Source: an uncultured Clostridia bacterium
GTDB taxonomy: Bacteria > Bacillota > Clostridia > Christensenellales > CAG-138
Direction of reading: 5' to 3'
NCBI GenBank assembly: GCA_937915925.1
Contig: CALGGM010000225.1
Coordinates: forward strand, 1-20,497
DNA length: 20,497 nt
Positions 12,909 to 20,468 of this stretch are shown here, piece after piece. The notes beneath the pieces are model-generated. The model had not been told where the DNA came from and searched no databases. It saw only the letters and a program-made list of their open reading frames with translations. Made by a program: the position numbers and the translations under genes. Each line of letters opens with the position of its first letter. Within the stretch, counting starts at the first letter, position 1.

Positions 12909-12934
12909 TTTTTTGGTTTCGAAGGCTCTATATA
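12909..12934 (+). promoter_or_regulatory. Possible ECF-autoregulated promoter element
   Basis: TTTTTTG, TTTC, 6 bp, TCTATATA, ending 26 bp before the ATG of the second ECF sigma gene. Similar to the element at 8837-8862 upstream of the first ECF gene. Confidence 0.35.
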
Positions 12935-12960
12935 GGTGAAACCGGTTTTAAGAGGGTACT

Positions 12961-13467
12961 ATGGAACAGCATGAAACATTCAACCGCGTCTATGACGCAA
13001 CGCGCGACGCGCTGTTGCGCTGGCTCGTGCCGCGCATTCGATCGAGCGCCGACGTCGAGGATCTGATGCAGGAGATCTATAAAAGGCTGTATCGAAAGAT
13101 GAGCGGGTTCGGTATTCGTGATCCGGAGAAATACGTATTTGGCATCGCGAAAAAGGAGCTTGCGAAATACTATCGCCGTCGCGCCGTCATCGAAACGCGC
13201 GAGACGCCGATCCCCGAACAGCTTCCCGACGAGGGCGAGGAGCCCGAGGACGTCGTGCTCGACCGCGAGGCGCAGCGCGCGCTTTGGGCGCTCGTCAGAA
13301 CGGAGCCGCTTCTTTCGTATCAGGCGTTTACGCTCTACTACGGTTTTTCGGTCCCGACCGACAAAATCGCAAAAGAGCTCGGACTTTCCGAAGACGCTGT
13401 GCGAAGGCGTCTTTCCCGCACGCGTGCGCGGCTTCGGGCGTATCTTTCCGAGCAGAAAGGAGATTGA
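12961..13467 (+). CDS. Second ECF-type RNA polymerase sigma factor
   Basis: 168 residues comprising sigma2 (about 5-75, including SSADVEDLMQEIYKRLYRKM, the core-binding DxxQE-type helix) and sigma4 (about 105-160, with TDKIAKELGLSEDAVRRRLSRTRARL as the helix-turn-helix). An acidic linker (PDEGEEPEDVVLDRE) joins them. The ATG is preceded by AAGAGGG. Its stop codon is one base from the ATG of the membrane protein that follows, which implies tight coupling and a sigma/anti-sigma pair. It is not closely similar to the ECF factor at 8251-8805, so the two probably define separate regulons. Confidence 0.92.
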   Translation: MEQHETFNRVYDATRDALLRWLVPRIRSSADVEDLMQEIYKRLYRKMSGFGIRDPEKYVFGIAKKELAKYYRRRAVIETRETPIPEQLPDEGEEPEDVVLDREAQRALWALVRTEPLLSYQAFTLYYGFSVPTDKIAKELGLSEDAVRRRLSRTRARLRAYLSEQKGD

Positions 13468-13468
13468 C

Positions 13469-14842
13469 ATGAACGAACAGGAAGCCTATCAAACCGTGAT
13501 TCATAATCAGATCGTAAACGACGAAACAATCAAGCGAACCGCAGCGACCGCCGCGCCGAAACGGACGTCTCATCTGCGCGTGTTAAGACCGATCGGCGTT
13601 GCGCTTGTCGCGCTTTTAACCGTCTTCGGCGTGACGATGGCGATCCCTTCCGCCCGCGCCGAGGTATTATCATGGTTCAGCCCGGCAAGCGCGCGGGACT
13701 ATCTCTCGCAGGATCCCGAGGATCGTGAGCTGGTACCCGAACTCGACGCCATGATTACCGCGAAGGATCTGAACCATACCGAGATCAAGGTGAACTACTG
13801 CGCCGACGAGCCGTACTGGCGCGAGATCGGCGAGAACTTCTCCGCCACGCTCGGCGAAACGGTCTATGACGGACACGAAATCTATATTTCCATCGACTTT
13901 GACGGGCTGTCCAGCTATCCGCTCTTTGAAAACGCGTGGTGTCCCAGTCTTCCCGCCGACGCGCTGCTCCCGACCTATCTTGCGGAGGAGATCGCGCCCG
14001 GACAATGGAGCGAACCGGACCATGATCTGTATCTGGATGCGGAAAACGGTGTACAGATTCCCACATGGATCGAGCCGGTTTACCGTCCGGCGGAAGAAAC
14101 GTTCCGGCAGGCGTTTCATGATCGGTACGGTTTTTTCAGATCCTTTGACGAAGAAACCGCTTCCGCGTGGCGCGAAAGCGCATGGGAGCACTGTAAAACG
14201 AACGGCTTGCGTGCCGTCGCAGTGGGTTTTCCCGAAGATGCGAGTTCCCCGGCGGACCTGCCGATCGACGAAAATGGGTATCTCACCCTCGACGTGCACT
14301 ATGTCGTCTCGATCAGTCGCAATGGGTACGGCACGGAAAAGCTGATCGTTGATCTCGGTACGGTCACGGTCAATATGACAGCATACAAGGATCTGGATCT
14401 GAAAGAGCGCAGCATCGAAGCGACGCAGGACACGGTCGCGCTTTTCGGCGACGCGGTCTGGTATGACTGGATCGATCAGCGTTATGCCGCAAATCTGGAC
14501 GGCGTTACATTGCGTGTAGTTACGCCCGGAACCATTGATTTCTTCGGCGTCCACGGTATGGAACTTCTTGCCGAAATGCCCGATGATTGGAACGATGAAA
14601 AGAAGGAGGCTTTTCTGAAAAGCATCATACTGGATATCACCGTGGACGACGATCTGAAGATCCGCTGCGGCGCCGGGATCCGGCGCAATGACGACGGCAG
14701 CTATATCATTTACATTGATCTCGGCGGCTGTATCCCGTTCAACCGCATCGGAACCGTGCAGAAAATCACGCTGACGCCGAGCCTGATGAAGGACGATCTC
14801 ACGCCGTACGAATGCGATCCGATCATCCTGAAGGTGAACTGA
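13469..14842 (+). CDS. Putative membrane anti-sigma partner of unknown fold
   Basis: 457 residues from the ATG at 13469, chosen because AAAGGAG precedes it and it directly follows the sigma stop; the reading frame itself is open further upstream inside the sigma gene. The N-terminal 40 residues (MNEQEAYQTVIHNQ, then basic PKRTSHLRVLRP) are cytoplasmic, a single helix spans about 41-60 (IGVALVALLTVFGVTMAIP), and the remaining 395 residues are extracellular. No zinc anti-sigma motif is present. The outer region is acidic and beta-rich, with aromatic clusters (EPYWREIGENF, GAVWYDWIDQRY-like), and I do not recognise it; the layout resembles DUF4179-type partners of ECF factors. Function is inferred from position: it would hold the sigma factor at the membrane until an envelope signal is sensed. 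Confidence 0.65.
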   Translation: MNEQEAYQTVIHNQIVNDETIKRTAATAAPKRTSHLRVLRPIGVALVALLTVFGVTMAIPSARAEVLSWFSPASARDYLSQDPEDRELVPELDAMITAKDLNHTEIKVNYCADEPYWREIGENFSATLGETVYDGHEIYISIDFDGLSSYPLFENAWCPSLPADALLPTYLAEEIAPGQWSEPDHDLYLDAENGVQIPTWIEPVYRPAEETFRQAFHDRYGFFRSFDEETASAWRESAWEHCKTNGLRAVAVGFPEDASSPADLPIDENGYLTLDVHYVVSISRNGYGTEKLIVDLGTVTVNMTAYKDLDLKERSIEATQDTVALFGDAVWYDWIDQRYAANLDGVTLRVVTPGTIDFFGVHGMELLAEMPDDWNDEKKEAFLKSIILDITVDDDLKIRCGAGIRRNDDGSYIIYIDLGGCIPFNRIGTVQKITLTPSLMKDDLTPYECDPIILKVN

Positions 14843-14986
14843 ACACGATAGCCAAACCGTTCCTTATGCAGCGAATGATCGGAATGCCGTGATTTGTCGA
14901 ATAAATTCCTCCGCGCGCTTGCCTTTCGCGGCTCGCTGTGCTATGATTAAAGGGATAAAGTTTCATACGGAGGATTCACTACGACC
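14843..14986. other. Gap before the phosphorylase gene: promoter only
   Basis: Apart from the promoter at 14919-14947 I see no hairpin with a T-run, no repeat family member and no small gene. Confidence 0.5.
14919..14947 (+). promoter_or_regulatory. Sigma-A promoter of the nucleoside phosphorylase gene
   Basis: TTGCCT, 17 bp, TATGAT, about 40 bp upstream of the ATG. Confidence 0.7.
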
Positions 14987-15724
14987 ATGAAGATCGCGAT
15001 CATCGGCGGAACCAACATCGAAACGCTCCCGATCCGGTACAAGGAACAGGCAGTTTCCACCCCTTACGGCGACGTTGTCGTGTTCAAGGGCAAGCTCAAA
15101 GAGGGCAACGAGGTCATCTTTTTAAGCCGTCACGGCGTCCTCTATGCGCACGATCCGGGCGACATCAACTACCGCGCGAACATCTTTGCGCTGCATCAGA
15201 TCGGCGTCACCCATGCGATCGGCGTTACCTCGGTCGGCGCGTGCGACTATTCCATGCGGCTCGGCGAGTACTGCCTCATCAATGACTTTATGGACTTCAC
15301 CAAGAACCGTGCCTCCTCGTTCGAGCGCGAGCACCGTCCCACGCTGCACACCGGCATGGAGAACGTGTTTTCTGAATCGTTAAGCACCGTGCTCGAAGAG
15401 CTGATCCGTCAGCACGGATTCCCGTATTCCGGCAGAGCGGTCTATGCCTGCATCGAAGGACCGCGTTTTGAAACCGCCGCGGAAGCGCGCGCGCTCCGTA
15501 TGCTCGGCGCGCAGGTCGTGGGACAAAGCATCGTTCCCGAAGCGCCGCTGTGCCGCGATCTCGGCATCGAGTACGCCGCGCTCGGCATGATCACCAACTA
15601 CAGCACCTGCATGACCGGCGCCGTCACCGACGTCGTGATCGAGCACGTTATGGACGAAAACCGCGAGGACATCTTCACCCTCTGCTTCGACCTGATCCGC
15701 CGCATGACCACCTACGCGGAATAA
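14987..15724 (+). CDS. MTAP/PNP-family nucleoside phosphorylase
   Basis: 245 residues, the size of trimeric purine nucleoside phosphorylases and 5'-methylthioadenosine phosphorylases. Recognisable elements are the N-terminal MKIAIIGGTNIE (usual form GGSGL/GGTGL, phosphate-binding loop), SRHGVLYAHDPGDINYRANIFALHQIG (47-73), the base-site block IEGPRFETAAEARALRMLGAQVVGQSIVPEAPLCRDLGIEYAALGMITNYS (156-206). The enzyme splits a purine (thio)nucleoside with phosphate, for methylthioadenosine recycling or purine salvage. The residue following VVG is Q-S-I rather than the M-T common in the family, so substrate preference is uncertain. The GGAGG ribosome binding site is 13 bp from the ATG, slightly long. 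It is monocistronic with its own promoter and terminator. Confidence 0.9.
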   Translation: MKIAIIGGTNIETLPIRYKEQAVSTPYGDVVVFKGKLKEGNEVIFLSRHGVLYAHDPGDINYRANIFALHQIGVTHAIGVTSVGACDYSMRLGEYCLINDFMDFTKNRASSFEREHRPTLHTGMENVFSESLSTVLEELIRQHGFPYSGRAVYACIEGPRFETAAEARALRMLGAQVVGQSIVPEAPLCRDLGIEYAALGMITNYSTCMTGAVTDVVIEHVMDENREDIFTLCFDLIRRMTTYAE

Positions 15725-15740
15725 CCCGGAACGCAATCAA

Positions 15741-15770
15741 CGCCCCTCCACCCGAGGGCGCTGTTTTGTT
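15741..15770 (+). terminator. Terminator of the nucleoside phosphorylase gene
   Basis: CGCCC, 10 nt loop, GGGCG, then CTGTTTTGTTA. The stem is short, but the position 16 bp after the stop codon and the T-rich tail support it. Confidence 0.6.
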
Positions 15771-15807
15771 ATAGATGACACACGGGTTTTGAGCCCCTTG
15801 CCTATTC

Positions 15808-15887
15808 TGTCATTCTGAGGAGCATGGTACGCGCGGGAAGCGTGCGATCTTCCTCTGTAACGAAGTGGAAGCGACGAAGAATCTCCC
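15808..15887 (+). repeat. Family G repeat split by a family B element
   Basis: TGTCATTCTGAGGAGC, then B at 15824-15867, then GAAGCGACGAAGAATC. Joining the halves gives the uninterrupted form TGTCATTCTGAGG/AGCGAAGCGACG, a widespread intergenic repeat type in Bacillota by my recollection. Confidence 0.65.
15824..15867 (+). repeat. Family B element (44 bp form) inside a G repeat
   Basis: Starts ATGGTACGCG, inner hairpin GCGC-GGGAA-GCGT, ends GTAACGAAGTG. It is the shortest copy. Confidence 0.7.
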
Positions 15888-15901
15888 CGCGACACAAAAA
15901 C

Positions 15902-15924
15902 GGACGACCGATGGTCGTCCCTAC
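15902..15924 (+). repeat. Family E hairpin with a different stem
   Basis: GGACGACC, loop GAT, GGTCGTCC, then CTAC. Perfect 8-3-8 geometry with a stem different from the other E copies. Confidence 0.8.
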
Positions 15925-15968
15925 AGGGCAGGGAGTCCGAGCTTTCGTAAACGGACCGTAGGGGGGCG

Positions 15969-16036
15969 ATGGTACGCGGTAGACGACGCGGTGCGTCGTC
16001 GCGCGATCTACCTATGTAATGGAGCGAAGCGGAATG
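15969..16036 (+). repeat. Family B element (68 bp)
   Basis: Starts ATGGTACGCG, inner hairpin GACGACGC-GGT-GCGTCGTC, ends GAAGCGGAATG. Left flank is CGTAGGGGGGCG (E-like), but right flank is GAGAGACCTCGGCGCCCC instead of the second half of E; the same GACCTCGGCGCCCC is also found at 6199-6212. Confidence 0.8.
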
Positions 16037-16080
16037 GAGAGACCTCGGCGCCCCGTTAAGTTGGAGCGGTTCAAGTGACA

Positions 16081-16137
16081 CCTCATCAGTCAGCTTCGCT
16101 GCCAGCTTCTCCTCAAGGAGAAGCCTTTTGGTTACGC
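16081..16137 (+). repeat. Family C repeat, variable hairpin CAGC-TTC-GCTG
   Basis: CCTCATCAGT, variable hairpin CAGC-TTC-GCTG, core GCTTCTCC TCAA GGAGAAGC, then CTTTTGGTTACGC. Flanks match the copy at 6100. Confidence 0.85.
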
Positions 16138-16160
16138 ATTGCGCGATTGTGAAAACGGAC

Positions 16161-16185
16161 CGTAGGGGCGGATCGCATCCGCCCG
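16161..16185 (+). repeat. Family E hairpin, empty site for element B
   Basis: CGTAGGGGCG directly followed by GATCGCATCCGCCCG; stem GGGCGGAT-CGC-ATCCGCCC. These 25 bases are exactly the flanks of B at 6001 and 6317. Confidence 0.85.
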
Positions 16186-16205
16186 CATTCCCCCGCTTCA
16201 CCAAT

Positions 16206-16241
16206 GTGCCGGAGGCACGCATCATGGCGAAGCCGCATCAT
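16206..16241 (+). repeat. Mini-array with GCATCAT as constant part
   Basis: GTGCC-GGA-GGCAC, GCATCAT, GGC-GAA-GCC, GCATCAT. It has the same design as the D arrays, but with a different constant heptamer. Confidence 0.65.
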
Positions 16242-16254
16242 TTTTCCCTTCTCT

Positions 16255-16289
16255 CCAAAACACACAAGCGCCCCGAAATTCGGGGCGCT
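16255..16289 (-). terminator. Terminator of the GH2-GH36 operon
   Basis: AGCGCCCCGA, loop ATT (minus strand), TCGGGGCGCT is a perfect 10 bp stem, followed on the minus strand by TGTGTGTTTTGG. It lies 15 bp past the GH36 stop codon. Confidence 0.7.
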
Positions 16290-16303
16290 GTTGCCGATAT
16301 TCC

Positions 16304-17896
16304 TTACAGGATCCGCAGCTGCTGCTGTTTGCCGTCGAGGGTGTAGCGCAGCACGACGCCGTCGTCCGCGTCGACCTCGACGGAGTGCGCTTCCTCCATC
16401 AGCCGCCGCACCTTCGTAAACTGCGCCTTTTGCGCGTCGGTGTAGTTGTTCAGCGCGTCACTTGTCAGAAGCATGCCGCCTAAAAGCGCGTTGACCGTGT
16501 AGAGCTTTTCCTTCTCCTCCTTGGTCAGCTTGCAGTTCGCTTCTCTCAGGAAGAACACGTCGGGATCGCCCATGAACGCGCGCCCGGTGAGCTCGCGGCG
16601 GAAGACGGTGTCCTCGATGGACTGCTTGGTGGAGACGCGCTCGCGGTGCGTGATCTGCATGAGCTTCGTATCGTTCCAGTCGAGCCCCACGTCGCAGCCC
16701 ACGCGGCAATATTCCACGATGCCGAACGCCGGCCAGAGCGGGACGCCGCAGCCTAAGATCTGCTTGCCGCGGCAGGCTTTCCGAAGAATGTTCATCGCGC
16801 GGCACATGCGCGCCGCTCTCGATTCGGTCTCGGTGCCGAACGGCGCCGCGCCGTACAGGAAGTCGAGCTTGACGAGATCGAAGCCCCACTCGTTCAGCAC
16901 GCGGTCGAGGAACTTCTCGACGTACGCAACGACCTCCGGGTTGTCGATGTCGAGCGAATAGAACCCGCCCCAGTTACTGCCGTTTGCCCACGGCTTTCCG
17001 TCGTGCAGCAGCAGCCAGTCCGGATGCTCCTCTAAGATCTTCGACCCCTTCTGGCAGACGAACGGCGCAAGCCACAGCCCCGCGCGGAAGCCCGCTTCGT
17101 GGATCGCGTCCGCCGCGTTCTTCAAGCCGTTCGGGAACTTCTTCGCGTCCGGCACGAGCCAGTCGCCCACCGCGGTCTCCCAACCGTCGTCGATCTGGAA
17201 GAGATCGCCGGGCTTCAACAGCGATTTCGCGCCGACGAGATCGTCGGTGATCGTCGCGTCGTTGATGTCCTGATAGCGGTTGTACCAGCTCGAATAACCG
17301 AACTGCTTCTTGTCGGTCAGGGGCTTCACGTCCATCGTCTTGAACCAACCGTCGAACACCTGCTGCTCCGTGCCCTCGGCGATGTAGAGATCGAACGCGT
17401 GAAACGCGCCGTCCGCCTTCATGCCGGCACAGTCGCGCTCCAACGTCAGCTCGCCCTTGTTCGCGTTGTAGGTAAACAGCGTGTAGCCCGGGATCTCGTC
17501 GAGCGAGCCGAACAACAGGAACTGCTTGCCGTTGCGCAGGTAAAACCATGATTCGCCGTGCGTAATGCCTTTTTTATACGGATAATCGACGAAATGATAA
17601 TCGCCGTAGCGGTTGATCGAGAACGCTCCGCGAAGGAAGAACGGCAGATGCTTTAAGCCCCTTGTGCGTCCCTGCATGTCGTATTCGGGGCTGTACGTCC
17701 AGTTCTGATAGCCGTTATGGAATACATGCGTGTTCGCGCCGTTCGGAAGCTGTACCGTCGCCGTGACTTTTTTGAGCTTCGCGTTTTGAAGCGGCACGCA
17801 CACATGCACGACGCCGTCCGCTTTGACGCTTCCGGTGATCGGCGCGCCGTTTTCGAGCTCCACCCTGTACGAAAGAATCCGTTCCGCTTTTGCCAT
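16304..17896 (-). CDS. GH36-family alpha-galactosidase-like glycoside hydrolase
   Basis: 530 residues, shorter than the ~720 of full-length GH36 enzymes because the N-terminal beta-supersandwich is reduced. Motifs in order: FQIDDGW (233-239), GLWLAPF (273-279), LVKLDFLYGA (341-350) with the probable nucleophile D345, and EYCRVGCDVGLDW (395-407) with the probable acid/base D402. These match the retaining clan GH-D mechanism. No signal peptide is visible, so it acts in the cytoplasm on imported oligosaccharides. Its ATG follows the GH2 stop by 4 bp and has a GGGGAA ribosome binding site; both genes are clearly one operon. Alpha-galactosidase is the likeliest activity, but related GH36 subgroups include other specificities. 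A terminator follows. Confidence 0.88.
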   Translation of the reverse strand: MAKAERILSYRVELENGAPITGSVKADGVVHVCVPLQNAKLKKVTATVQLPNGANTHVFHNGYQNWTYSPEYDMQGRTRGLKHLPFFLRGAFSINRYGDYHFVDYPYKKGITHGESWFYLRNGKQFLLFGSLDEIPGYTLFTYNANKGELTLERDCAGMKADGAFHAFDLYIAEGTEQQVFDGWFKTMDVKPLTDKKQFGYSSWYNRYQDINDATITDDLVGAKSLLKPGDLFQIDDGWETAVGDWLVPDAKKFPNGLKNAADAIHEAGFRAGLWLAPFVCQKGSKILEEHPDWLLLHDGKPWANGSNWGGFYSLDIDNPEVVAYVEKFLDRVLNEWGFDLVKLDFLYGAAPFGTETESRAARMCRAMNILRKACRGKQILGCGVPLWPAFGIVEYCRVGCDVGLDWNDTKLMQITHRERVSTKQSIEDTVFRRELTGRAFMGDPDVFFLREANCKLTKEEKEKLYTVNALLGGMLLTSDALNNYTDAQKAQFTKVRRLMEEAHSVEVDADDGVVLRYTLDGKQQQLRIL

Positions 17897-17900
17897 TGTT

Positions 17901-20285
17901 TTATTCCCCTTCCCGAATATTGAAATGGATCGAAACCGGAGCCGTCTGCTCCGAGGATACTGTAAGAACGCCCTCGCCGCCGTGTCCGACCGTCACAAGA
18001 TACGCGCCGGTCATGCCGCCCTCGGCGGTCGCGACGTCGGGACCGCCGAGCTTCAGATCGCCCGAAACCGCAAAGTGGATCGGAATCTGCGCATAGGACG
18101 CGAGGGTTCCGTTGCCGTCGAGCACGCGCACGCGGACCGCCGCCGCGTCATAGCCGTCGCCTTCCGAAAGCTCGGTGTCGCTGACCTTGACCTCCAGATG
18201 CAGCTTCTTCGACGGGCAGCAGGTGACCGACGCCGTGACGGTCTCGCCGTTCAACGCATCGAACCGCCACTCCGTCGCCGCGCCGCCCCAGTTGCCGACG
18301 TACTTGCCGTACAGCTCCTCGCCGTCCGCCCAGGTGAGCTTGTACCGCTTCATCGCGTAGAACATGCGAAGCTTGTCCTTTAAGGGCATCTTGTCGACGC
18401 CGTGCCGCGCCGCGGACAGCAGCGAATCGTGCAGGATCGCTTCCTTCTTGCCCGAGAAGCCTTCCTCGCTTCTTAGTAGCTGTCCGATGAGATCATCGAT
18501 CTTCACCGGCGGGTGCTTCAATCCCTTCCACGGCTCGGGCTTGAAGATCTTGACGAGCTTGTCGTTCTTGTACAGCGCGACGCGCTCGGCGTTGGTGAAC
18601 GCCCAGATCTCGCCGATCTCGCCCGCGGGGTAGTCGCCGATGCACATCGGCGTGCCGAGCGTGAGCACCGGCGTTTCGTCGCCTTGGCTTGCGTATGCGG
18701 ACGCCGCAAGCTTCGGGTTGCGGAACGCGTCCATGACGCCGTGATAGCACACGCGGTCGCCGGAGCCGAAGTCCTTGTGCGTCGCGTAATCGAACATACA
18801 CCAGCCAAAGCAGCCCGCATGCTCTCCGGAGGCGATCGCCGCGTCGAGGGTGCGCGCATGGCGCAGCGCGTGCATCTGCCGCTTGCTCCACGGGTCATAC
18901 GGCTTTGTCGGGAACATATGCCCCGAGTGCTCGGAGATCAAAAATCCCTTTTCGTTGTCCGTCGTGATGTCCGCCTTCTTGCGGATCGGGTCGTTGAAAT
19001 CGAACGGCTTGAAATCGTTGTAGGCATAAACGTCCTCCTTGAGGCTGCTCTTCACGAGATACCGCACGCCGGAGGTCTGCCGCGACGGATCGAGGAAGTG
19101 CGCAAGCTTGTTGGTTTCTGTATACAGCGCGTCGTTGTCGCGGCTCTCGTTGATGCGCACGCCCCACAGCACGATCGACGGGTGGTTGCGGTACTGCACG
19201 ACCATCTCGCGCACGTTGTCGATCGCCTGCTGCTGCCACGCTTCGTCGCCGATGTGCTGCCAGCCCGGGATCTCGGTGAACACCAAAAGCCCCAGCTCGT
19301 CGCACGCGTCGATGAAATATTGGCTTTGCGGATAGTGCGAGGTGCGCACGGCATTGCAGCAAAGCTCCTCCTTCAGGATGCGCGCGTCCTCCCTTTGCAG
19401 GCGCTTGGGCGCGGCATAGCCGAGGTACGGGTACGCCTGATGGTGGTCGAGCCCGCGTAAAAACGTACGCTTGCCGTTCAGATAGAACCCATCCTTTTTG
19501 AACTCCGCGGTGCGGAAGCCGAACCGCGTCGTCACGGTATCGAGCGGCTGCATGTCCGCGTCGTAGAGCGTCGTTTCGAGGGTGTAGAGCGTCGGGGTCT
19601 CGTCCGTCCACGGCTCGGCGTTCGGCGCGTTGAGCTGCATCGTTTCACAGCGCAGTCCCTCCGGCGCTTTCACGTTCAGGTCCTCGCCGTCGGCGTTCTG
19701 CCCGATGCAGCTGCCCGCCGCGTCGAGAATGCGGTTACGGATCACCACGCTGCTCTTACCCGAATACGTGGTCTGCACCTTTGCGGTATGAAGGTCCGGC
19801 GTGTATACAAACACGTTCGCGATGCAGGTCTCGTTTCGCACGTCGAGCCAGACGTCGCGGTACAGCCCGCCGTACGTCAGGTAGTCGATGACGTAGCCGA
19901 ACGGCGGCGTGGTCGGATTCTCGGTCGAATCGAGCCGCACGGCAAGCAGGTCGGTCCCGTCGAAGCGTGCCGCGTCGGTGATCTCCACGCGAAACGCCGT
20001 GTAGCCGGTGCGATGCGTCAAAAGCTCCTGCCCGTTCAGGTACACGGTCGCGATGTGCGCCGCGCCGTCGAACTGTAAAAAGACGCGCTTGCTCTTCAGC
20101 GAGGCGTCGAGCGCGAGCGTTTTACGGTAGCCGTACACGCCCTCGTAATCCTCGGGACCCGCGTAATGCTGCGGGATGTGCTTGGGGTTATGCGGCAGGC
20201 GGACAGGCTCCCCCTCGCCCTCGCCGAGCCGGAACCCGTTCGTCCACATCGGCGTAAACTCCCAACCGTTACAAAGCTTTTTCAT
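17901..20285 (-). CDS. GH2-family beta-glycosidase (beta-galactosidase-like)
   Basis: 794 residues. Domain order: jelly-roll sugar-binding domain (about 1-150, with VRLPHNP, QFDGAAHIATVYLNGQEL and YGGLYRDVWL), immunoglobulin-like domain (155-260), TIM barrel (262-510) beginning FYLNGKRTFLRGLDHHQAYP, then C-terminal beta domains. The acid/base is E380 in NHPSIVLWGVRINES and the nucleophile is probably E452 in LISEHSGH. These fit retaining GH2 enzymes (beta-galactosidase, -glucuronidase or -mannosidase); the exact sugar is not determined. There is no signal peptide. The ATG has GGAGGAGA upstream and a recognisable promoter; GH36 follows 4 bp later. Together they suggest intracellular cleavage of mixed alpha/beta galactosides. 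No transporter or regulator gene lies in the window. Confidence 0.9.
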   Translation of the reverse strand: MKKLCNGWEFTPMWTNGFRLGEGEGEPVRLPHNPKHIPQHYAGPEDYEGVYGYRKTLALDASLKSKRVFLQFDGAAHIATVYLNGQELLTHRTGYTAFRVEITDAARFDGTDLLAVRLDSTENPTTPPFGYVIDYLTYGGLYRDVWLDVRNETCIANVFVYTPDLHTAKVQTTYSGKSSVVIRNRILDAAGSCIGQNADGEDLNVKAPEGLRCETMQLNAPNAEPWTDETPTLYTLETTLYDADMQPLDTVTTRFGFRTAEFKKDGFYLNGKRTFLRGLDHHQAYPYLGYAAPKRLQREDARILKEELCCNAVRTSHYPQSQYFIDACDELGLLVFTEIPGWQHIGDEAWQQQAIDNVREMVVQYRNHPSIVLWGVRINESRDNDALYTETNKLAHFLDPSRQTSGVRYLVKSSLKEDVYAYNDFKPFDFNDPIRKKADITTDNEKGFLISEHSGHMFPTKPYDPWSKRQMHALRHARTLDAAIASGEHAGCFGWCMFDYATHKDFGSGDRVCYHGVMDAFRNPKLAASAYASQGDETPVLTLGTPMCIGDYPAGEIGEIWAFTNAERVALYKNDKLVKIFKPEPWKGLKHPPVKIDDLIGQLLRSEEGFSGKKEAILHDSLLSAARHGVDKMPLKDKLRMFYAMKRYKLTWADGEELYGKYVGNWGGAATEWRFDALNGETVTASVTCCPSKKLHLEVKVSDTELSEGDGYDAAAVRVRVLDGNGTLASYAQIPIHFAVSGDLKLGGPDVATAEGGMTGAYLVTVGHGGEGVLTVSSEQTAPVSIHFNIREGE

Positions 20286-20317
20286 CAGCCGTCTCCTCCG
20301 CTGTCAATAATCAATTT

Positions 20318-20346
20318 ATTGTACCATGAATCCGCGCATGATACAA
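20318..20346 (-). promoter_or_regulatory. Likely promoter of the GH2-GH36 operon
   Basis: On the minus strand TTGTAT, 17 bp, TACAAT, about 33 bp upstream of the GH2 start codon. Confidence 0.6.
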
Positions 20347-20390
20347 GACGTTCCGGCTGTTTTTTCCCGCCCGCGACACGGACAATCCTC

Positions 20391-20412
20391 CAGTCTCGGC
20401 AAGCCTCGACAG
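20391..20412 (+). repeat. Truncated family A copy
   Basis: These 22 bp are identical to 8971-8992, the variable hairpin of a complete A repeat, and are preceded by ACAATCCTC like its left flank; the CTCCCC core is replaced by unrelated sequence. Confidence 0.75.
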
Positions 20413-20468
20413 GGACTGTCTCATTAGTGAGGCAGCCTCTTAGCATGGAATATAAGTATAGAATAACG

